Shown here one piece after another: positions 24,376 to 34,300 of a stretch of DNA of 64,000 nucleotides. The notes below the pieces were generated by a model, which was not told the DNA's origin, did not search any database, and was given only the letters and a program-made list of their open reading frames with translations. The stretch comes from Blautia sp. MSJ-19. GTDB taxonomy: Bacteria > Bacillota > Clostridia > Lachnospirales > Lachnospiraceae. The translations under genes were made by a program, and so were the position numbers. Position 1 is the stretch's first letter, and each line of letters opens with the position of its first letter. The stretch is from positions 62,001 through 126,000 of the forward strand of contig NZ_JAHLQA010000005.1 of assembly GCF_018918125.1 (NCBI RefSeq). The letters run 5' to 3'.

Positions 24376-27123
24376 ATGAAAAGGAAAGTGTTAAAAAGTC
24401 TGATGCTTACTCTGGTAAGTACCAGCATGGTTGCATCAGGAACCGGTGTTACAACATTTGCAGCAGAGATTGAGGAGTTCAGCGACAGCATCGATCTTAC
24501 GGCAGAGGAAGCAGATGTCGGCGAAGAGATTTCAGACAGTGCAGAAGAAGCAGATGTGACGCAGGAAGCAGAACCCGCAGAGGAACCGGAGATTGAAGTA
24601 CAGGATCCGGAAGAAGAGAGCGACACTGCAGAAGCCGGTGATGGCTTTGACCTGGATGTGTTTTCCGATGGAGAAACTGCCACGGAAGAGGAGCTTCCGG
24701 AGAGTGGTGAGGCAAATTCCTTTACTATTGAAGGAACAGTCTTAAAGAAATATACCGGAACTGGCGGAAATGTAACGATTCCGGAAGGAATCACCGAGAT
24801 TGAAAGCTATGCTTTTGAATACTGCACAGGAGTACAGACGGTGGTGATTCCAAGTAGTGTAACCAAAATCGGTTATCGTGCCTTTTGGCAGTGTAAAGGA
24901 CTTAGAACCGTGACACTCAATCAGGGATTAAAAACAATTGGAGAGTCTGCATTTTATGGCTGCACCGCAATCAAAAATATGACGATTCCAAAATCTGTAA
25001 CTTCGATTGATGGTTACGCGTTTTATGGCTGCTCTGCACTGGGAAATGTGACATTGCAGAATGGTCTTCTGGAAATAGGCCATTATGCATTTTCGGACTG
25101 TGGACTGACAACACTTACGATTCCGGGAACGGTTACTTCTGTTGGAGCCGGTGCGTTCCAGAGATGTAAAAGTCTGGTATCGGCAAGCGTTCCGGGAAGT
25201 GTCGGACAGGTTGGAGAGTCTTATTTTTCGGAGTGTACAAATCTGACAAGCGTTACGCTGGGAAGCGGAATCACTGAGATTGGATATGAAACTTTTAAAA
25301 ATTGTGTTTCACTGGGAACCGTTACGATTCCTGCAAGTGTAACAAAAATTGGAAGTTATGCATTTTATGGTTGCCAGAATCTGAAAACAAATATTCCGGC
25401 CAAGATTGAAACGATTGGAACTTCCGCGTTCAAAGGCTGCGCAGCACTGACGACGGTATCTCTTCCAAATACGCTTACAGATATTGGACACAATGCATTT
25501 GCAGGAACAGGTACGACCAGCGTTACAATTCCGGCATCTGTTACGGGAATAGGTTCGAGTATATTTGAAGGTTGCACAGATCTGACCAGCGCGACCGTGT
25601 ATGGGTCGACTGTTCCCGACAGTTGTTTTGAAGGGTGCAGTTCTCTGAAGACAGTTACTGTAGCATCAGGAGTAATATCCATACAGTATGAAGCCTTTTA
25701 TAAATGTACTTCATTAACGAATATTTCCATTGCAAATACAGTAACTTCTATAGGAAGTTATGCGTTCCAGAACTGCACCGCACTGTCTGAAATCTATCTT
25801 CCGGACAGTGTGACCACGATTTCCGGCAACGCGATGCAGGGATGCAAGAGTCTGACAAAAGCAGTGATACCGGAGAGTGTAACAGTATTTGGAAGATCTA
25901 TTTTCTGGGATTGTCCAAACGTAACAATCTATGGAGTGGCAGGATCATTTGCAGAAGATTATGCAAATGAATATGACATACCTTTTGTAGACAGTACACC
26001 GGTACAGCCGATCACAGCTACTTTTTACAAGAACAAAGGAAATACAGTATCATCCGGAGATGCAGTACGTCTGTGGGTACAGGCATCCGGTGGAAGTGGA
26101 GCCTTACAGTACAAGTTCCTGATCTGTGACGAAAAAGGCAACTGGTATCTGCTCCGCAACTATTCTTCAGATGCAGCGATCACATGGACACCGGGAGCAA
26201 CCGGAAATAAGACACTGTACTGTGACATTAAAGATGAAAAAGGCACGACTGTCAGAAAGTCAATGAACATAAAGATCACAGAAGCCCTGGGTGGAAGAAT
26301 GGCACTCAGCACCGGCACTTCGGTATATGCAGGTGACAGCGTAACGATCTGGGGAGCCGGAACCGGCGGAACCGGAAGTTACCAGTATAAGTTCCTTCTC
26401 CTTGATGAAGCATCAGGAAAATGGTTTAAGATCAAAGACTATGGAACACAGAGAAACGTAACATGGACACCGGGTGCGTCAGGCAAAAAGACTTTGTATG
26501 TAGATATCAAAGACGGTTCCGGAAAAGTCTGCAGAAAAGCGACAGGAGTAACGGTATATTCCAAAGTAAATGCCACATTTGTTTCCAGTGCGGGAAGCAG
26601 CTGCACCAAAGGCTCCAAAGTTGCGCTTACTGCACAGGGAAGCGGCGGAGCAGGCGGCTATCAGTACAAATTCCTGATCTGTGATGCAAAAGGAAACTGG
26701 TACAAGATTCAGGACTTCTCTTCAAACAGAAGCATTACATGGACTGCAACCACGACAGGCACAAAGACACTGTATGTGGATGTAAAAGACAGACTGGGCA
26801 GAGTAGTCCGCAAGTCAAAAACGATTACAGTAACAGCGAATACTCCGTTAAAAGTTTCCTATCTTAAGACCGATTCCTATCCGGGATATGTGGGAAGCAC
26901 ACTGACTCTTTCCGCAGGTGCATCCGGCGGCTCAGGAACCTATTATTACAAATTCCTTGTGCAGGATCTGAGAACAGGAAGCTGGTATAAGATTCAGGAT
27001 TTCAGCACAAAATCTACTGCAAAATGGAAACCGGGTTCCGCAGGTGAGAAGAAACTGTATGTAGACGTAAAAGATGGCAAAGGTACAACCGTACGTTCTG
27101 AAATCAGATTTTACTGCTACTGA
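24376..27123 (+). CDS. secreted BspA-type leucine-rich repeat protein with C-terminal YKFL repeats
   Basis: The 915-residue protein has a signal peptide (residues 1-31, likely cut after TTFAA) and an acidic low-complexity stretch to about residue 115. A block of about eighteen BspA/LRR_5 repeats (VTIPASVTKIGSYAFYGC type) runs from about 120 to 550. Four C-terminal repeats of 85-95 residues follow, each with GGSG-x-YxYKFL, W(Y/F)K(I/L) and KTLYVDVKD. LRR_5 proteins usually mediate adhesion or host binding. There is no LPXTG motif and no C-terminal anchor: the protein ends within the last repeat, so the repeats themselves are the best candidates for surface retention. The same repeat type ends the proteins at 28390 and 35790. 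Confidence 0.88.
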   Translation: MKRKVLKSLMLTLVSTSMVASGTGVTTFAAEIEEFSDSIDLTAEEADVGEEISDSAEEADVTQEAEPAEEPEIEVQDPEEESDTAEAGDGFDLDVFSDGETATEEELPESGEANSFTIEGTVLKKYTGTGGNVTIPEGITEIESYAFEYCTGVQTVVIPSSVTKIGYRAFWQCKGLRTVTLNQGLKTIGESAFYGCTAIKNMTIPKSVTSIDGYAFYGCSALGNVTLQNGLLEIGHYAFSDCGLTTLTIPGTVTSVGAGAFQRCKSLVSASVPGSVGQVGESYFSECTNLTSVTLGSGITEIGYETFKNCVSLGTVTIPASVTKIGSYAFYGCQNLKTNIPAKIETIGTSAFKGCAALTTVSLPNTLTDIGHNAFAGTGTTSVTIPASVTGIGSSIFEGCTDLTSATVYGSTVPDSCFEGCSSLKTVTVASGVISIQYEAFYKCTSLTNISIANTVTSIGSYAFQNCTALSEIYLPDSVTTISGNAMQGCKSLTKAVIPESVTVFGRSIFWDCPNVTIYGVAGSFAEDYANEYDIPFVDSTPVQPITATFYKNKGNTVSSGDAVRLWVQASGGSGALQYKFLICDEKGNWYLLRNYSSDAAITWTPGATGNKTLYCDIKDEKGTTVRKSMNIKITEALGGRMALSTGTSVYAGDSVTIWGAGTGGTGSYQYKFLLLDEASGKWFKIKDYGTQRNVTWTPGASGKKTLYVDIKDGSGKVCRKATGVTVYSKVNATFVSSAGSSCTKGSKVALTAQGSGGAGGYQYKFLICDAKGNWYKIQDFSSNRSITWTATTTGTKTLYVDVKDRLGRVVRKSKTITVTANTPLKVSYLKTDSYPGYVGSTLTLSAGASGGSGTYYYKFLVQDLRTGSWYKIQDFSTKSTAKWKPGSAGEKKLYVDVKDGKGTTVRSEIRFYCY

Positions 27124-27178
27124 TACGGCAGACAGGGATTCGGCGTGAAGCAGAATTTAAGAAAATGAGAAAAACAAA

Positions 27179-28294
27179 ATGAAATATGATTATTTAGTAG
27201 TTGGTTCAGGATTATATGGTGCAGTTTTTGCACACGAAGCAAAAAAGTCCGGGAAATCTGTTCTGGTCGTTGACAAACGGCCGAACATTGCCGGAAATGT
27301 CTATACAGAAAAAACTGAAGGCATTCATGTTCACAAATATGGTGCACATATTTTTCATACAAACAACAAAAAAGTATGGGAATATATCACACAGTTTGCA
27401 GAGTTCAACAGGTTTACAAACAGTCCGGTTGCAAATTACAGAGGCGAACTGTACAGTCTTCCGTTCAATATGTACACATTCAACAAAATGTGGGGTGTCG
27501 TGACGCCGGAAGAAGCGGAAGCAAAAATTGAAGAACAGCGAAAAGAAGCCGGAATCACAACACCGAAGAATCTGGAAGAGCAGGCAATCTCTCTGGTGGG
27601 TCGCGATATTTATGAGAAGCTGATCAGGGGATATACGGAAAAACAGTGGGGACGTGACTGCAAAGATCTGCCGGCATTCATCATCAAACGCCTTCCGGTG
27701 CGTCTGACGTTTGACAACAACTATTTCAATGCACTGTATCAGGGAATTCCGGTCGGGGGCTACACAAAGATGGTGGCAAATCTTCTGGACGGCATAGAAG
27801 TACGTCTGAATACCGATTATCTGGAACAAAAAACAGAACTGGATGCTCTGGCAGACAAAGTGGTGTACACCGGACCAATTGATGCGTATTTTGCTTATAA
27901 ACTGGGAACACTGGAATATCGTTCTGTCCGTTTTGAGACTGAGACACTGGACAAGCCAAACTTTCAGGGAAATGCGGCAGTCAATTACACGGATCGAGAG
28001 ACTCCGTGGACGAGGATCATTGAACACAAATGGTTTGAATTCGGCAAAGATGAAAACGGCAATGATCTGCCCAAAACAGTCATCAGCCGTGAGTACAGTT
28101 CCGAATGGAAACCGGGCGATGAGCCATATTATCCGGTAAACGATGAAAAGAACGGTGCTCTTTACGCAGAGTACAAAAAGCTTGCCGATGCAGAAACAAA
28201 GGTGATCTTTGGAGGTCGTCTCGGCGAATACAAATATTACGATATGGATGCAGTGATCGCATCAGCACTGGAAATGTGTGAGCGGGAACTGTAG
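27179..28294 (+). CDS. glf: UDP-galactopyranose mutase
   Basis: The 371-residue flavoenzyme has the FAD motif GSGLYGAVFAHEA near residue 10 and the RPNIAGNVYTE and VHKYGAHIFHT segments that are diagnostic of UDP-galactopyranose mutases. The late GRLGEYKYYDMD segment is also conserved. It converts UDP-galactopyranose to UDP-galactofuranose, so one of the glycans should contain galactofuranose. It is the last gene of the first operon; a terminator begins 16 bases after the stop. The ribosome site is weak. Confidence 0.95.
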   Translation: MKYDYLVVGSGLYGAVFAHEAKKSGKSVLVVDKRPNIAGNVYTEKTEGIHVHKYGAHIFHTNNKKVWEYITQFAEFNRFTNSPVANYRGELYSLPFNMYTFNKMWGVVTPEEAEAKIEEQRKEAGITTPKNLEEQAISLVGRDIYEKLIRGYTEKQWGRDCKDLPAFIIKRLPVRLTFDNNYFNALYQGIPVGGYTKMVANLLDGIEVRLNTDYLEQKTELDALADKVVYTGPIDAYFAYKLGTLEYRSVRFETETLDKPNFQGNAAVNYTDRETPWTRIIEHKWFEFGKDENGNDLPKTVISREYSSEWKPGDEPYYPVNDEKNGALYAEYKKLADAETKVIFGGRLGEYKYYDMDAVIASALEMCEREL

Positions 28295-28309
28295 ATCAGA
28301 GAAAGAGGA

Positions 28310-28350
28310 AAAACTGTCCTGTATGCTTGCATGCAGGGCAGTTTTCTTTT
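28310..28350 (+). terminator. rho-independent terminator after glf
   Basis: A 16-bp stem with three G-U pairs (AAAACTGTCCTGTATG against CATGCAGGGCAGTTTT) has a 4-base loop and is followed by TTTTCTTTT. Confidence 0.88.
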
Positions 28351-28355
28351 ATAAT
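28327..28355 (+). promoter_or_regulatory. sigma-A promoter overlapping the glf terminator
   Basis: TTGCAT at 28327-28332 and TATAAT at 28350-28355 are 17 bases apart. The -35 box lies in the loop and descending arm of the terminator hairpin and the -10 box in its T-run. It would drive the giant surface-protein gene that starts 35 bases later. Confidence 0.65.
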
Positions 28356-28389
28356 GAAGCCATACATTATTACAAAGGAGGTTTGATGT

Positions 28390-31300
28390 ATGAAAAGAAA
28401 GCGTCTGGCGTTATTACTGGCTGGAGTAATGATGGTCACAAGTCTGGACAGCGCAGCTGTAGTGGCCAGTGGGGCAGACTTTTCTTCAGATCCTGTGCAG
28501 ACAGAACAAACAGTGCAGCAGGATGCAGAGGCAAGTGTGCAGTCTGAGGACGGAGCTTCTCAGGAATCAGCAGATGCCGATTTTACAGACAGTGTAACCT
28601 ATGAGGCAGAAGATGAAGAGCCTTCCGCAGCAGAAGCAGAGGTGATTTCTGATGAGGAAGAAAATGCTCCGGAGGTACAGACAGAAGGAGAGGATGAAGA
28701 ACCGGACTTTACTTCGGAGGAGTCGGAGATTGACCTGCAGAGTGCTTCGGATTCTATTGTCCCGACAGAAGGAATAACAGAACTGACTCCGAATATGGAG
28801 TACCAGGTGGATATTGATACCCCTGGAAAAGCAGTATGGTTCTCCTATACACCGGATAAGGATGCAGAGTACAGACTCGTTTCCACCAGTGAAGAAGGGG
28901 TGGATCCTCGCGCGTTTCTGTACGATCGTGCCGATGTTTCTAACTGGTATGATTATGCGGCTACGGATGACGATGGCAAGGGAAGCAGCAATGATTTCCT
29001 GCTTTCCTATGAATTAAAAGCCGGAACAACCTATTACTATAGCGTACAGTTGTATAACAGTAGTGATACAGGATCTTTTTCCGTAGCATTCAGAGAAAAA
29101 TCTGCAGTTTCTTCTATTGAAGTGTCAAATACGACAGCACGTCTGGCAGCAGGATTTGACAAAGCAGGCAAGATCTTAAAAGATGCCACAGTTACTGTGA
29201 ACTATGCAGATGGGTCAGCACCTTATGTGCACGAGTATAATGGCACTGATTATTGTGATGTCTTCAGTGATGAAGAGGGAAATCAGATTACAGCTTACTG
29301 GCTGAACAATGGAGAAGCACAGACATTTGATTCCTATAGCACGCTGACAATGGGAACGCATACACTGATGCTTCGCTGTGGAGATGTGTCGAGTAACGAA
29401 ATATCTGCACAGGCAGTATTGCCGACAGAGATCGGAGACCGTTACAAGGGAGAATTCCGTGAGGGAGACAATGAGCCTTATGTGACGCGGGATGATATCT
29501 TTACCTTCACTCCGTCTGAATCAGGAAAATATGGATTTCGCATGAGTGTTTCAGATACATCTGCCTGGATAAATCTGAAATACAATGATAATGGTGAGTT
29601 TAAAGACGCATCTGCAGAAGACAGGATGTATGTGCTGGAAGCGGGCACTACCTACTATGGACAGCCGAGCAATTATGATGGTACGGTTCGGATTCAAAAA
29701 TGTGTACCGGTAGAATCTGTAGATATAGATCTGAGCGGCGTAAGAACCGAATTCGTAGAGAAACTGGATTATACATATCTTTTGGGAATGAAGCTGACTG
29801 TGAACTATACAGATGGCAGAGATTCGGAAGAACTTACTTATCATAAATGGGAAAACAGCAAGCTGGATTCCTATGGAAACATCATTACCTATTATTTCAC
29901 AAGGGAGACCGAGAATGGTCTGGAAAGTGATATGGGTGGCGGAAATCGTGATGCAGGTGTGTATTCTCTGAGAGTTGACTGTAACAATACAGAGATGGCT
30001 ACGTTAGCTGACTGTATTACCGTGCAGGGACTGGATACACTGGATACACTGTCTGTTGGCAGCAACCATATCGAAAGTCCGGATGACTGGACAAAATGGT
30101 ATCGCATTACAGTACCTGAAGAAGGAAGATACCAGTTTTCTCCGGTCGGCATTCTGGAAGCCCGGAGAGACTATGGTTATGGTATGTTCGATGTGACTGT
30201 TTCAGAGGGAACGTGCTATTTTGATCCGACTGACCAGAATTATGTAGGGTTCAGTGGCGGCAGAGAGGCAGAGAACGGAGAGGACATAAATGAGTGGAAT
30301 GTCGAGATAAAAAAATGCCCGAAACTGACATCTATGAAGTACTCAGAAAGTACGATCGCACTGTCAGAAGCCGTTGATGCGTTGTCATATGATAGTATGA
30401 TTCCAAAAGGGGAGCTTACGCTGGAATATGACGACGGAACAACCGATACGATTCATCCGAAATATGCGGTAGGTATTGAGGATTCGTATGGAAACCGCAT
30501 CGAAACAACCATGATCGATCAGTCGACCGGCAAGGCCTATGATTGGGGAAGTGACTGGTATTCGATCGCAAAAGGAACCTATACCCTTACCTTCTCAAGT
30601 GGTTCTGTTGCGTCTGCTTCTGTAGAACTCAAGGTGCAGGCGATTGATTTTGATAAATATGAAAAACTGAGCCTGGGCAGCAACACCATTCAGATCGGTG
30701 AAGAAATGGATGATCTTTCTCTTTCTGCACAGACCTGGTATGGATTTGAACCGGAAAAAACCGGTGAATACAAAATTTCCATGGCGACCGGTTATGAGCG
30801 CGACTGGAGCTGGATCTGGAGATGTATTGACAAAGATGGCAATGTTTCAAGCGAGTATCCGGAATGGGGACAGTATGGTTATCAGTTACAAAAAGGAGTG
30901 CGTTATCTGGTTTGCTGGCAGAGTCTGGCCGGTGCATATACAGATGAGGTGATCATTAAAAAAGTTCCTGAGATTGTATCTGCGAAAGTAACTGGTCATG
31001 ATCCTGAAAATCTGACCTTCATCAAAGGCATGGAGACCGTTCATCTGAATAATCTCTATGCAGAAATTGTATATGATGATGGAACAACAGAAAAAGTAGA
31101 TATGGATGGCTGGGATGATGAATATGACAGATCTCTTGAGTGCGTGCTGACCGGCTGCAAGGACGCAGACGGAAAGTATCCGGATATCTGGGATGGAGTA
31201 GAGGATATAAAAGATCTTCCGGCCGGCGACTATGTGTACAGAGTCTCCTATGGAGATTATCATATTGAAGATATTCCGGTGAAAATAGTCGATCCATCAG

Positions 31301-34300
31301 ATGTGGCGGATGCGGAGATCAAGGGAGATACAGACCTTGTCAATAAAGACAAGATGATTCTCAAATATACACCGGCAGAAACCGCACGTTATGAGATTCG
31401 TTTTAATGTTCCAGTTACGACGGTCAAAGTAATAACAGAAGATGGTCAGGGGCTGGAAAGCAGTTCCGTAGAGGAATTCCGGGCTTATGCCAATATGGAA
31501 AAGGGCACTACCTATTATCTGTATGTAAAGGCAAATGAATATTGTCCGGAACTTAACGTTAAGGTTTCTCCTGTTACCAGACCGTCAAATCTGGAAACAA
31601 AAGCACTGAAAAAGACATATATTGCAGGAATTGATCATTTCGACAGTGCATATATGCAGACAAAAGTATCTTATGAAGGAAGCGACAAAGGCAGCTACAC
31701 GACAAATGGCAATGCGGCAGTTGGTGGTTATTATCTCCAGTATGAAGTTTCAAACAAAGAAACAAATCAGGTTCTGGAATCCTATGAGCCAATGACAGTG
31801 GGTACATGGGTAGTAAAACCTTATCTGAGTGCCAGCATCCAGACAGGAAGCGCAGTGGCAGCAGAGATGGCAGACATTCCGGTTGTAACAGATGAAGTTA
31901 CGGCAGAAAAACTGGATCTTACACAGCTTCCGGCGTTTACCTTAAATGAGTGGAAGACACTGGAAAACAGTTCTTTTGAACGGAAATTTTATTCCTTTAC
32001 TGCCGAGGAAGCCGGAACATATATCAGAGAGTTTGAGAACCAGGGAACGGTTTCCAGCATGGTCTTTTACCGTGACGGTGAAGATGGTTATGAATTTGAA
32101 GGCAGCACTATTGAACTTGAGAAGGGCGAGAGCTGCCTGATAGAAGTTCTGACAACGGATGCAATGCAGGGAAGAGTGGTCAAAGAGTCAGCAGTAGATC
32201 CGGTAGATCCGGTTAAGCCGGATGAGATTTCCGAACTTACACTGGAGCCGGGAATGAAGAAAGCAGTATCCCTGTCTGCAGGAAAACAGATCACCTGTAC
32301 CTTCACACCGGAAGAAGATGGCGATTACGTACTGGAATCTTCTGAATATGATGACTGGGTAGATACCTTCGCATCACTGGAATGGGAGGAAAACGAAGAT
32401 ACTTATTATGAAGACGATGATGACGGCGGCAGGGATAATCATTTCCGACTGAAATATCACCTTAAAAAAGGAATCACATATACTTATACAGTTCGTTTTT
32501 ATAGTAACAAAACATCTGGTTCCTTCTATCTGAATTTTTACAAAGCAGAATCAAGGAAAATTGCAAAAGTTGAACTGGTTGTCAACGAGGAATACGAAGG
32601 CAAAGAGCTGAGTGTACTGGATGCACCGGATCAGGCATATGAGATTCTGGTTACTTACGAGGATGGCACAACCGCGTCCTTTGGGGTAAATAGCGGTCGA
32701 TACAGTGACGAGAATGACAATGTACTGGATATTGCATTTGCCTCAACAAATTCTGTACTGGATAAAGAAGTAAACTTTACAATTACAGTAAAATATCATG
32801 CCAAAGATGAACAAGAATGGAAAAAGACCGAGAAACAGTTTAAGACAAAAGGTCTTGGTGCTTTTACCTTCCTTGAACTGGACAAAGAATATGCAATAAA
32901 AGCCAATGCTCTGGACAGACTGTTTAAGGCACCGGAGACAGGCGAGTATATGATTACCGTAAACGAGGCAGTCGCAGGACAGAATGGAATCGGCATAAAA
33001 GGTCTGTCATATGCTTCGGATACATTTAATGAATACGGAGTTGAGTTTGGAAACGGCAAGACTCTCAGTTATGAGGGAGAAAGTACCTATTCTGTACATC
33101 TGGTAAAAGATGAGATCTACAGAGTGGAGAACTATGCTTCTCTTACAAGCACTGATACATTCAAGATCTACAAAGCAGCCAAAACCTTAAAAGGACTGAA
33201 ACTGCTGACACCGCCGGAGCAGACAACCTGCGTGGCAGATGGCGTAAATGTGGTTTCTCTTAAGGGACTGAAAGTACAGGCATCCTACACAGATGGTTCT
33301 ACAGAGACCATTACCTATGGAGAAGCAGATTCTTCAGGAAGACATCTGTACCATGATGGCGTAGAGTGGCTGAATGCAACAGAATGCAGAGCGTATGCAC
33401 GTCTTGGTAAATATCGGGTAAGCTTTGAACTGAAAGCCGCACCGCGGACAGCAGTTCAGATTACGGAAAATCAGGAATACAAGGCAAAGGCAGAAAAAGG
33501 TGATACCTTTGTTCTGAAGATTATTCCACAGAAGGACTACAGTTACTGGATCAACATAACGAACGGACGTCTGCTCTATATCAAAGGTGAGAATGCAGCA
33601 GATGATGTACGTGTCAGAGAATGGCAGGAATCTTATTATCTGCATGCCGGTAAGACGTATTACCTGTATGTCCATGCAGATGCGGCAAATCCGGTAGTGA
33701 ATGTGTCCACAGAGTCCGGCTGTGTATGGCAGGAAACACTCAGAATTCCGGCAACCTGCACAACAGATGGAAAAGTAGTTGAAATCTGCAGCAGACATGG
33801 AGAGGACAGAGAGACAATTCTGCCGGCACTTGGTCATAGCTGGAATGCGGGACAGGTTACGGTTACTCCGACTACGACGAGAGAAGGAGAAATCGTTTAT
33901 ACCTGTACGAGATGCGGAGAAGTAAAGAAAGAAAAACTCAACAAATTGATCGCAGCATCACTCAGCGTAGATAAAAAGAATGCAGTATCCGGCGAAACAG
34001 TAACCCTGACTGCAAAGGCAGAGGGAGGAAGCGGAAGTTATACTTACAAATTCCTGATCTGCGATGCAAGTGGAAACTGGTACAAACTGAGAGATTTTGA
34101 AAGCAGCAATACCTTAAAGTGGAAAACAGGCTCAATTGGTAAGAAAACCCTGTATGTGGATGTCAAAGACAGTACAGGAACCGTGAAGAGGGCAGAACTT
34201 GCGTATGAAGTTGTGGAAGCAAATGCGCTGACAGCAGAACTGAGCGCAAGCCCGTCCGGAAGTGCGGTAAGCGGAACAGAAGTTAAACTGAGTGCCAAAG

